NCBI GenBank assembly: GCA_963710355.1
Contig: CAVPZU010000003.1
Span: 186,001 to 250,000, forward strand
Direction of reading: 5' to 3'
Source: Fen-1359 sp963710355
GTDB taxonomy: Bacteria; Planctomycetota; Phycisphaerae; Sedimentisphaerales; Anaerobacaceae
Length of the DNA: 64,000 nt
Position numbers and translations under genes: made by a program
The notes under the pieces: generated by a model
The model's input: the letters and a program-made list of their open reading frames with translations, nothing else
What the model was told of the DNA's origin: nothing
Databases searched by the model: none
Part shown: in pieces, positions 25,845 through 33,555 of the stretch
Layout of the letters: each line of letters starts with the position of its first letter
Position numbering within the stretch: the first letter of the stretch is position 1

Positions 25845-26593
25845 ATGAAGTGATAATAAAGACTATAAATCTTAATTGCAGCTTCGGTTCGAACTGCGTT
25901 CTTAGAAGTCTGAATCTTGAGATATACAAAAACGAGATTTTGGGCATCATAGGTCCTGCTAACAGCGGGAAAAGCACATTTTTGCGGGCATTGAACCGTT
26001 TAAATAATCTTGACGTTTCATACAATCAGAGCGGACAAATTATTTTTGAAGGCAAAGATATTGCAACGCTGCCCGACAGTGTGCTGCGTCGCAAGATAGG
26101 GATTGTTTTTGCGTTGCCGCAGGTCCTTCCGGTAAGCATTTTTAACAATGTTGCCTACGGGCCAAAGGTTCACGGCGTAAAAGAGAGAAGGCAATTAGAG
26201 GAAACTGTGGAGACCGCCCTTCGGAAGGCACATTTGTGGGAGGAGGTCAAGGACAGGTTAGATATGCCTGCGTTGAAACTGTCTGGCGGCCAGCAGCAGA
26301 GGCTGTGTCTTGCGAGGACGCTGGCGGTCGAGCCGGACATAATTCTATACGATGAACCGTGCTCGGGGCTCGACCCGATTTCGACCGCAAAGGTGGAAGA
26401 CACGATGCAGCAGCTAAAGGAAAATTACACTCAAATTCTGGTGACAAACAACACCAAACAGGCTGCGAGGGTAAGCAGCCGGTGCGCCTTCTTTCTGATG
26501 GGCGAACTTGTGGAGATTGACGATACGGACATTCTGTTTACCAACCCCGCAGATGTGCGAACAAACGATTACATAACGGGAAGGTTTGGATAA
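25838..26593 (+). CDS. pstB: PstB-like ABC ATPase subunit 1, degenerate Q- and H-loops
   Basis: The 251 residues make one nucleotide-binding domain: Walker A GPANSGKST (39-47), signature LSGGQ (148-152), Walker B ILYDEP (Asp172, Glu173), D-loop SGLD. Two catalytic switch residues are replaced. The Q-loop has Ala92 (VFALPQ, where PstB has VFQRPN), and the switch histidine is Asn204 (VTNN for VTHN). It energises phosphate uptake with the second PstB that follows. The start ATG 25838 overlaps pstA; pstB2 begins right after its stop. The pattern of losses is complementary to that of pstB2 and predicts a heterodimer with one weak and one active ATP site. Confidence 0.9.
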   Translation: MVNEVIIKTINLNCSFGSNCVLRSLNLEIYKNEILGIIGPANSGKSTFLRALNRLNNLDVSYNQSGQIIFEGKDIATLPDSVLRRKIGIVFALPQVLPVSIFNNVAYGPKVHGVKERRQLEETVETALRKAHLWEEVKDRLDMPALKLSGGQQQRLCLARTLAVEPDIILYDEPCSGLDPISTAKVEDTMQQLKENYTQILVTNNTKQAARVSSRCAFFLMGELVEIDDTDILFTNPADVRTNDYITGRFG

Positions 26594-26594
26594 T

Positions 26595-27359
26595 ATGGAT
26601 TTTGAATCCGTAATTGAAACTGTTGACCTGAACCTTTACTACGGCGATTTTTTGGCGCTGGAGAAGGTGAATATCAGGATACCCCGGCAAAGCATCACTG
26701 CAATCATAGGACCATCGGGGTGCGGCAAATCGACGCTGCTTCGATGCTTCAACCGGATGAACGACCTTGTGGAAAACGTCAGGCTCGAAGGTCAAATTCT
26801 GGTTGAAGGGGAAAATATTCTTGCGGCGGAAACCGACCTGATTGCGCTGCGAAGGAAGGTGGGAATGGTTTTTCAAAGGCCGAACGTATTCAATCTTTCG
26901 ATACACGATAATCTCAGATTCGGGCTGCGGATTCACTCGCTGATGAGCAAAAGAAGTGAGATTGACGGCGCCATTCAAAGCGCCCTCGAACAGGTGGGGC
27001 TGTGGAGCGAATTAAGAGAAAAAATCAAAAAAAATGCCCGGACGCTTACGCTGGAACAGCAGCAGCGGCTGTGCATTGCCCGGGTCATTATCCTGAAGCC
27101 TGACATCCTGCTGCTGGATGAGCCGTGTTCGGCACTCGACCCTGTCTCGACATTGAAAATCGAGGAGCTGCTGCAAATGCTCAAAAAGGATTATACAATA
27201 GTAATTGTGACACATAATATGCAGCAGGCAGCAAGGGCGTCCGACCGGACGGCATTTATGCACCTGGGAAAACTTATCGAATTTGCAGAAACTGCACAGA
27301 TTTTCTCTAATCCAAAGGAGAAACTGACCGAAAATTATATAAGCGGCCGATTCGGCTAA
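26595..27359 (+). CDS. pstB: PstB-like ABC ATPase subunit 2, degenerate signature motif
   Basis: Start ATG 26595, directly after the pstB1 stop. The 254 residues have Walker A GPSGCGKST (39-47), an intact Q-loop (Gln94 in VFQRPN), Walker B ILLLDEP (Asp175, Glu176) and the switch His207 (VTHN). The ABC signature, LSGGQ in nearly all members, is LTLEQ (151-155), with both glycines lost. In an ABC dimer the signature of one subunit closes the site of the other, so this defect falls on the ATP bound by PstB1, the subunit that also lacks Q and H. Other Pst operons have two pstB genes; whether such a split is common I do not know. Confidence 0.9.
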   Translation: MDFESVIETVDLNLYYGDFLALEKVNIRIPRQSITAIIGPSGCGKSTLLRCFNRMNDLVENVRLEGQILVEGENILAAETDLIALRRKVGMVFQRPNVFNLSIHDNLRFGLRIHSLMSKRSEIDGAIQSALEQVGLWSELREKIKKNARTLTLEQQQRLCIARVIILKPDILLLDEPCSALDPVSTLKIEELLQMLKKDYTIVIVTHNMQQAARASDRTAFMHLGKLIEFAETAQIFSNPKEKLTENYISGRFG

Positions 27360-27374
27360 AGCGAGGGTAAAAAT

Positions 27375-28040
27375 ATGACCAGGGAAGTTTTTGTCAGCCA
27401 CATTAAAGAACTTGAAAAGGAAATCACGAAGATGACGGGTCTGGTTGTTTCCGCCATCAACCGCTCTATGGAAGCCCTCAAGACCCGGAGTATTTCCGAT
27501 GCGAAAAAAATAATCGAGGACGACGAGCTGATAAACAAGAAACGGCAGTATATTGAAGACAAATGCATTCACTTAATCGCCACGCAGCAGCCTGTCGCCG
27601 GCGACCTTCGGGAGATTATTGCGGTTCTCAATATCATAACCGACCTCGAACGTATGGGCGACCACGCAGAGGGCATCGCAAAGATTGTCGTGCTGCTCGG
27701 TACCGACCCGCTGGTAAAGTCTCTTGAAAACATACCGAAAATGGCGGAGCCGTCGATGGGGATGCTCAAGAGGAGCATAGAGAGCTTTCTGAAGCGTGAT
27801 GCGAAGGCGGCGGCGGCCATCTGCAACGAGGACGATGTAGTCGATGCCCTTTACGACAAGACGTATCAGGAGCTTATCCGGTGCATGATAGATGACCCAA
27901 AAACGATTACAAAGGCGACACACCTTATCTGGGCTGCCCACAACATCGAACGTATTGCCGACCGCGTGACAAATATCTGCGAACGGATTGTATTTCTCGT
28001 GACAGGGTCTATGGAGGCGATAAACGTCTCAAAGTATTAA
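27375..28040 (+). CDS. phoU: Phosphate transport regulator PhoU
   Basis: The 221 residues are two copies of a three-helix bundle. Each bundle has the metal-binding E/D-x3-D pattern: ITDLERMGDHAEGIAK near residue 90 and HNIERIADRVTNICERIVF near residue 195. PhoU links the Pst transporter to the PhoR/PhoB pathway and restrains phosphate uptake. It is the last gene of the operon, 15 bp after pstB2. No phoR or phoB lies in the window. Confidence 0.95.
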   Translation: MTREVFVSHIKELEKEITKMTGLVVSAINRSMEALKTRSISDAKKIIEDDELINKKRQYIEDKCIHLIATQQPVAGDLREIIAVLNIITDLERMGDHAEGIAKIVVLLGTDPLVKSLENIPKMAEPSMGMLKRSIESFLKRDAKAAAAICNEDDVVDALYDKTYQELIRCMIDDPKTITKATHLIWAAHNIERIADRVTNICERIVFLVTGSMEAINVSKY

Positions 28041-28406
28041 AATAAATGAAACCACCCGTCTTCGGCGGACTGATTACACAGATTAAAAAGTAAGGTTTAG
28101 ACACGGATTTACACAGATTTACACGGATTTTATTTTAATCATATATATCTCGGAAAATATTCATAAAAAAATCGGCGAAATCCTCCTTCGCTGAAGCTAC
28201 GGAGGACAGGTTCGTGAAATCCGCGGTTAAAAATCATTCTGTTAGGTGTTTGCTCTGTTGAAAACCTCAAATTTGTCATTGCGAAGGAGACCGCTATTCC
28301 GCCTTCGGTCCGCCTGCGGCGGAAAGGCGGAAAGCAATCTGTTAATTTTAGTCGTTTAGATGTTCTAAAAATGATTTGGCGGTCTCCAAACACAGACAAT
28401 TGAAAA
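28041..28406. repeat. Repeat-rich intergenic region between phoU and dnaX
   Basis: Convergent gene ends separated by repeats. CACGGATTTACACAGATTTACACGG (28100-28130) is a phrase repeat. TCCTCCTTCGCTGAAGCTACGGAGGA (about 28178-28204) is an imperfect palindrome. At 28298-28331 a compound palindrome TTCCGCC...GGCGGAA encloses an exact TCCGCC-TGC-GGCGGA (28309-28323). TCTTCGGCGGAC near 28060 is a half-copy. No gene. Confidence 0.7.
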
Positions 28407-30069
28407 TCAGTTATCAAATTCCTCAATGTCCGTGATGGTTGCGCCGAGTTCGGTAATAATGGTTTTTACGGCTGGGTCGCTGACTATCTCGTTTTCCTTC
28501 TGCCGAATCGCACCATTTTTTGCGGCGGCGAGGCCTGCGGGGGTAACGACCCTGTCGCCGAGGATGAATTTAATTTTAACCTGCCTGCCGAGGCACTGCG
28601 AGAAACAGGCCTGGATTTTTTCAGGTCGGCCATTCGCCTGGCAAAAACCGTGCTGAACCTGGGCGTTTGAATCAAAAGTAATCGTTAAACAATCATCTTC
28701 GAGAGCGGCAGGCTGGGCCCGGGTAAGCAAGCCGATGGTGCCGTTGCCGAGTTTTTGGCCGACAGATTTGAGAACCAGCAGCCAGTTTTCCTGTAAGGAT
28801 TTTAAGTCGGTAAATTGAAGTGATTGGGACTTTGTATCTGCCGATTTCGGAAGGATGCGGATTAGAACTGGCAGGCGGTTTGGTTCGGCTGGGCTCATCG
28901 GGGTCGGTTATTCTGTTTTTTTTTATACCTGAATCGGCAGTTTTGTTTAACTGCGCCAGCAGCTGGTCAACATTGAGGAAATGCTCGCTGAGTGCAAACC
29001 GCAGGAGTGTCGCCTCGAGTAGCGGCCTAGCGGTCTCTGAGTTTTTTACAGGCCAGCGAACTTTTTCGAGAGCGGTAATCAGATAAACAAGGGCAGCAAC
29101 GTCAAAATATTTGACAGCCCCTTCGGTCTGCTGTCTCTGCCGGCTGGTCAAAATCAAAAGCTCACTTTGGGAGCCGACGGTTTTGACGAGCATAAGGTCT
29201 CGCAGAAAATCAATTACAAAATCGACTATCTGGATTTCGCTGAAGCCTGCAATAATGAGGGCATCGACAGAATCGAAGACGCCGGCGGCATCACCGCTGC
29301 CGATACGGTTGATTAGCTGCCATAATTTTTCGCTGTTTGGGCAGCCGAGATTTTCCTCGACCAACTTGGCCGTCAGAGGCTGGCCGGTGCTGATGAGTCT
29401 GTCGAGGAGGCTGAGGGAATCGCGCATCGAGCCGTTGGCCATTTTGGCAAGGAGCAAAACGACGTCTTTTTCGTACTCGATTTTTTCCTGTGCGAGGATT
29501 TTTTCGAGCTGTGCCGAGATAACACGGGGGCTTATATTGCTGAAATCGAACCGCTGACATCGGGACTGGATGGTGGCGATAACCTTTTGAGGTTCGGTGG
29601 TTGCGAAGATGAATTTTATATGCGAGGGAGGCTCTTCGAGGATTTTGAGCAGTGCGTTAAAGGCCTCGGTGGTGAGCATGTGAACTTCGTCGATAATATA
29701 TATCTTGAATCGCGAGCGTGCAGGCCGATAAGTAGCGTTCTGTATCAATTCACGGATGCTATCGATGCCTCGGTTTGAAGCGCCGTCGATTTCGATAACA
29801 TCGATATCCTCGCCGATGTTGACAGCGATGCAGCTATCGCATTTGCAGCAGGGTTCTGTGGTGGGGGCATCGTGGGAGAGACAGTTGAGTGCTTTTGCGA
29901 GGATTCGCGCCATAGTGGTTTTACCGACGCCGCGCGTGCCTGTGAAAAGGTATGCGTGGGCGACCTTGCCGGTCTTAATGGCGTTTTTGAGGGTCTGGGC
30001 AATGGGCTCCTGGCCGACGACCTCGTCAAAGGTTTGCGAACGATATTTTCGAGCTAAAACGGTATACAT
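28407..30069 (-). CDS. dnaX: DNA polymerase III tau/gamma subunit, with one frameshift
   Basis: From ATG 30069 (MYTVLARKYRSQTFDEVVGQ) the AAA+ clamp-loader motor is complete: Walker A GTRGVGKTT, zinc cysteines CCKCDSC, DEVHML, the sensor FATTEPQKV and the lid domain. After residue 380 comes AAAAAAAAA (28916-28924 on the complement), then a linker. The frame ends at 28693 in unrelated sequence, while a frame one base over (shift near 28844) carries LQENWLLVLKSVGQKLGNGT and FILGDRV, the tau-type C-terminus, to 28407. Full length is about 553 residues. The SRP RNA gene lies just upstream, as in Bacillus. The A9 run is discussed as a slippage site. Confidence 0.93.
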
Positions 30070-30227
30070 TTTCAATTTACGATTTATGATTTATTATTTT
30101 TGATTGTTTTTCGTGATGAAACAAAAATAGCCGTTAATTCCTTTGCTTCATTCAACAATGATTTAACCAAAACCTTTTTCAATATAAGCTCGTCAATAAT
30201 AAATATAAGATAATAAATTTCAAAGGA

Positions 30228-30322
30228 GGCCGGGTTTGCCACGGCACGGCTGGGCATCCGCTATGGCTGCACGGTTCCCCGCCTGACCAGATTTGCGGGC
30301 CCCGCCTGCATGGGACCCGGCC
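30228..30322 (-). ncRNA. ffs: Small signal recognition particle RNA (4.5S-type)
   Basis: On the minus strand the ends GGCCGGGT and ACCCGGCC pair to close a 95-nt hairpin. The apex reads GGTCAGGCGGGGAACCGTGCAGCC (30265-30288 on plus, split here as GGTCAGG, the GGAA tetraloop on a GC pair, then GCAGCC), the conserved domain IV that binds Ffh. The length fits the short bacterial form. It lies about 160 bp upstream of dnaX on the same strand, the order scr-dnaX known from Bacillus subtilis, which supports the call. Confidence 0.87.
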
Positions 30323-30527
30323 GGAAAATAGTTATTAGTCGCTCGTCGCTCGTTGAAGAAAGCCGGCCGGCGACGACGTTAAGTATAGCAGAAGGCGGCG
30401 GCATTTCCACAAAATTTTAAATTGACATTTCGCAACAAAAAGGATAAGCTTTCCAAAGACGAAAACGACTGCTACAGGCAACAACGGTTTAAGAAATTTC
30501 AAGGAAGAAAAATGGAAGGGGTGCTAT

Positions 30528-30710
30528 ATGACAGTTCGAATCGAAGACAGTTGTACGGGCTGCGGATTGTGCGTGGACACCTGTCCAGAGGTGTTCCAGA
30601 TGGGTTCAGAAAAGGCAGAAGCAATCATAGACGAGGTTCCGGCGGAATTAGAGGACGCCGTCCAGCAGGCAGCAGACGAATGTCCAGCAGAGGCAATCAC
30701 GATTGAATAG
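30528..30710 (+). CDS. 4Fe-4S ferredoxin
   Basis: A 60-residue acidic ferredoxin with one cluster: CTGCGLCVDTCP (Cys 9, 12, 15, 19) and the distant Cys in DECPAEAITIE. One-cluster ferredoxins of this type carry single electrons for oxidoreductases. GGAAGGGG precedes ATG 30528. The gene stands alone, divergent from the SRP RNA and convergent with proC. The partner enzyme is not visible. Confidence 0.93.
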   Translation: MTVRIEDSCTGCGLCVDTCPEVFQMGSEKAEAIIDEVPAELEDAVQQAADECPAEAITIE

Positions 30711-30763
30711 GCACTGCCCACGCCATCCGCCTGCGGGCGGGCGGGAGCTAAACAACCCCGCCC

Positions 30764-31573
30764 CTATGTAGAAAGCTCTTTAGAACGGGCGTGGGCCTTT
30801 TTGACGGCGGAATTGACAAGAGAGGTGAAATTGCCTTCTGCAAATACTTTCAAGGCAGCTTCGGTGGTTCCGCCGCGAGAGACGATTTTTTCGCGAAGTT
30901 CGGCGGGCGTCTGTCCTGCTACGGCGGCAGATTCAGCCAGAAGAGCCGCCCCTTTTGCGGTTTGCAAGACCAGTTCCATCGCCTGCTGCGGGGTAAACCC
31001 GAGTTCAATGGCGGCCTGAATCATACTTTCCATCAGGAGGAAGAAATAAGCGGGCCCGCTGCCGCTGACGGCGGTGAGACAATCAATCATATCCTCATTT
31101 TCGAGGACAACCGCCCTGCCAACAGATGAAAAAATCGAGAGCGCCTCATCGAGCCTTGCTTTGGCATTTTCGGGTGCGTAGATTCCGGAAAGCCCCTGGC
31201 CAATCCTTGCAGGCGTATTGGGCATAACACGAATCACGCAGACATTGCCGAGGAGCTCTTTGATTTTCTGTGTTCGCTTGCCTGCTGCAATCGAGATAAA
31301 AAGCGTGTCCTGTTTGAAACTATCCTTTATATCAATCAGAATACCGTTTAAATGCTGGGGCTCGACGCTTAAAATTACGATATCGACCTTCGCTGTCAAC
31401 TCTTTATTGCTGCCAGAGGTTCTGACGCCATACCTTTGTGCGAGGAATTTGAGGCGTTCGGGTTTGATGTCGCTTACGAAAATATTTTTGGGCTGGTAAA
31501 CCTTAGCGGAAAGGATACCTTTTATGAGGGCCTCTGCCATATTTCCGCCGCCGATAAAGCCGATAGTCGCCAT
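30764..31573 (-). CDS. proC: Pyrroline-5-carboxylate reductase
   Basis: The 269 residues match ProC: Rossmann start IGFIGGGNMAEALIKGIL (6-23), VILSVEPQHL, RVMPNTPARIGQGLSGIY, and the substrate-binding C-terminus DCLTAVSGSGPAYFFLLMES plus VSRGGTTEAALKVF. It reduces P5C to proline with NAD(P)H in the cytoplasm. The gene follows acpS on the same strand after 219 bp of non-coding DNA with phrase repeats. Confidence 0.96.
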   Translation of the reverse strand: MATIGFIGGGNMAEALIKGILSAKVYQPKNIFVSDIKPERLKFLAQRYGVRTSGSNKELTAKVDIVILSVEPQHLNGILIDIKDSFKQDTLFISIAAGKRTQKIKELLGNVCVIRVMPNTPARIGQGLSGIYAPENAKARLDEALSIFSSVGRAVVLENEDMIDCLTAVSGSGPAYFFLLMESMIQAAIELGFTPQQAMELVLQTAKGAALLAESAAVAGQTPAELREKIVSRGGTTEAALKVFAEGNFTSLVNSAVKKAHARSKELST

Positions 31574-31792
31574 CTATTTCTCCTTGTGAAAAAAATCGCC
31601 AAACATATAATTGCAGCATAAAACCATTGAGAACAAATATAAAGAAATTTTGGGAGACTCGCAATGCAAAAAAAGACTCTCAAAGTTTTCCAGGTCAAAA
31701 AATTCATCCACAATAGTCCTGTGTACCTCTCAACATCACTGAAACTATAGGCTCGCGGCGGGATTCTTCCGTGTTCTCTGCGAACTCCGCGG
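31574..31792. repeat. Spacer with phrase repeat between acpS and proC
   Basis: CTTCCGTGTTCTCTGCGAACTC and the following CGCGGTTATTG at 31767-31798 are phrase repeats; the second runs into the acpS stop. The rest is AT-rich upstream sequence of proC with no gene. Confidence 0.5.
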
Positions 31793-32182
31793 TTATTGTT
31801 TTTTCACCAGAGCAACGGCGGAGGCGATGGCGAAATTGGCCGTGTGAGTTATGCTGATGCTGATTTGTTTTACACCCATTTTATCAGCGATTTTTCTTAC
31901 CTGGCCATACAATTTCACTTTCGGCTGTCCATAAGAATTATTGACAACTTCGATATCGGTCCATTTTATTTTGCCGCGCCAGCCGGTGCCGAGAAGTTTG
32001 AGGACGGCTTCCTTTGCGGCGAAACGGCCCGCGAGTTTTTCGATGCGGTTTTTGGTTTCATCGGCATACTTCTGTTCGGAATCGGTGAAGACGCGGTCGA
32101 GGAAACGGTCTCTGTGGGTTTTGACCATTTTCTTTATCCGTGGAAAATCAACGAGGTCTATGCCGTGAGCAAGAATTTTCAT
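31793..32182 (-). CDS. acpS: Holo-[acyl-carrier-protein] synthase
   Basis: The 129 residues have the AcpS signature: AHGIDLVDFPRI (Mg-binding Asp9) and RFAAKEAVLKLLGTG (Glu in the second motif), ending with SISITHTANFAIASAVAL. The enzyme transfers 4'-phosphopantetheine from CoA to acyl carrier protein as a trimer. The start overlaps the stop of the parvulin gene by four bases (ATGA), so they are coupled. Confidence 0.95.
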   Translation of the reverse strand: MKILAHGIDLVDFPRIKKMVKTHRDRFLDRVFTDSEQKYADETKNRIEKLAGRFAAKEAVLKLLGTGWRGKIKWTDIEVVNNSYGQPKVKLYGQVRKIADKMGVKQISISITHTANFAIASAVALVKKQ

Positions 32183-33309
32183 TGGCTATTACCTGCCAAT
32201 TTATTGTTTTTTCCGTAGATTTTCGCGAGACAGTAATCGACAAAGTCGTCCTTGTTGGCAATGGAGGCCTGTTGAGCAATTTTTTCGTTGATTTCGTCGT
32301 AGGTTTTTCTCTGACGTTCGATGAGGATTCGTTTTTTGATTTCGCCCTGAACTTTTTCAAAAGGCTCGGTTGATTCGTTTTGCTTATCTAAAAGTTTCAT
32401 AATAAAGATGTGCTCATCGGTTTCGATGGGGCCTGCAATCTGGCCGGGCAGAATGGTTTGGGCCTGTTTAGCGAGGATGTCGTAGGGTTTTGCGAGAGAA
32501 TTCGGCTCTACGGGTTTCCAGATTCCGCCGAACTCGGAGAAGGAGTCGTTCGAGTATTGCCGCGCCAGATTTGCGAAATCTTCGCCCGATTTTATCTTTG
32601 TCAGCAGGTTATCCGCGAGATCTCTGGCTGCGTGCAATTTTGTTTTATTGGGGTCGGGACTGTTTAGTTTTGCCGGCTGAATGTCTATGAGCTGAAAGGT
32701 TATTTTGCCGGCGGTTGTGTACTTATTTTTTTTGTCCCTGTTGTATATGTCAAGCAATTCCTTGTATGTGACAGGCTGTTGCTGCTGCGGCATTTTTGTA
32801 GAGAGATAGGACTGACTGAGGATGAGTCTTTTCTGGAAATCCCGGAATTCCTGCCAGCTGTTAAAGCCGTCCTTTTTCAGGGCATCTTCTGCTTTTGCGT
32901 AGTCGCCGCCGAATTCAGCAAAGAAGTTTTTGATTTCTGTTTCGACGACCTCGTTAAGTTTGTCGTCAATCTGGTCGCCGGCATCTCTTTTTGCATGTTT
33001 ATAGACAAGAATTTCGGAAATTTTATAATTGACGAATTGCTCAACGAGGGGTCTGGCCTGTTTTTTGTAGGTTTCGAAGTCGGAATTCAGAGCCTGCTGC
33101 CTGAGGACATCTGCCAGTTTGCTGATTACTTCGTCGCTGGTGACGGCTTCGTTTTCGATAGCAATGGCCATACCGCCGCTAATCTGGGGCAGGCCTGTGG
33201 TCTGAGGGTCCGGCATCAGGGCAATCTGGGCATCGGACAATTTTTTTTCCTTTTTACAGCCTGCAACCAAAAAAAATGTTAAACAAACAAGAAATAAAAG
33301 CTTACGCAT
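32179..33309 (-). CDS. Parvulin-type peptidyl-prolyl isomerase lipoprotein (PrsA/SurA-like)
   Basis: The 376 residues start with a lipoprotein signal (MRKLLFLVCLTFFLVAGC). A SurA-N-like helical domain follows (about 60-190: FVNYKISEILVYKHAKRDAG, then AEDALKKDGFNSWQEFRDFQ). The parvulin rotamase domain is at about 200-310, with ITFQLIDIQPAK, IKSGEDFANLARQYSNDS, GGIWKPVEPNSL and LPGQIAGPIETDEHIFIMKL. It should help fold exported or outer-membrane proteins in the periplasm. It lies in an operon with mfd and a small secreted protein upstream and acpS downstream. Confidence 0.9.
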   Translation of the reverse strand: MRKLLFLVCLTFFLVAGCKKEKKLSDAQIALMPDPQTTGLPQISGGMAIAIENEAVTSDEVISKLADVLRQQALNSDFETYKKQARPLVEQFVNYKISEILVYKHAKRDAGDQIDDKLNEVVETEIKNFFAEFGGDYAKAEDALKKDGFNSWQEFRDFQKRLILSQSYLSTKMPQQQQPVTYKELLDIYNRDKKNKYTTAGKITFQLIDIQPAKLNSPDPNKTKLHAARDLADNLLTKIKSGEDFANLARQYSNDSFSEFGGIWKPVEPNSLAKPYDILAKQAQTILPGQIAGPIETDEHIFIMKLLDKQNESTEPFEKVQGEIKKRILIERQRKTYDEINEKIAQQASIANKDDFVDYCLAKIYGKNNKLAGNSQ

Positions 33310-33356
33310 AATCCGGTTTTCCTGTTAAAAAATAAGTTTACCGTTATATTTCGTAT

Positions 33357-33542
33357 TCATTTATTTTTATTCTGGGAATTTTTCATTTGTTCATATTCTG
33401 CGAGGTCAAAGACGAGGATGCCTCTGCCGACGCCGGCCCAGTCTCCTGATTTGGCATACTGAAAAGCCATAAAATCCGCCGCAGGCGGACCGCTTGCAAA
33501 AAGCTGCGACAGGATAAGAACGATTGTTATTTTGCACTGCAT
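33357..33542 (-). CDS. Small secreted or anchored protein between mfd and the parvulin gene
   Basis: A 61-residue frame with a hydrophobic N-terminus (MQCKITIVLILSQLFASG) and a short hydrophilic tail (GRGILVFDLAEYEQMKNSQ). No family recognised. A copy of the 15-bp palindrome (33475-33489) is translated as GPPAAD right after the hydrophobic segment. It is 13 bp from the end of mfd and 47 bp before the parvulin start, so it lies inside the operon. Confidence 0.5.
   Translation of the reverse strand: MQCKITIVLILSQLFASGPPAADFMAFQYAKSGDWAGVGRGILVFDLAEYEQMKNSQNKNK
33475..33489. repeat. 15-bp palindrome TCCGCC-GCA-GGCGGA
   Basis: Exact copy, inside the 61-residue small protein gene; same loop and same reading phase as the copy at 8679. 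Confidence 0.85.
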
Positions 33543-33555
33543 AACTTCCCTTTCT

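Noticed and set aside
31436..31713. Small frames upstream of proC on both strands
   Set aside because: No ribosome sites, no protein-like composition, and overlap with proC antisense or repeats.
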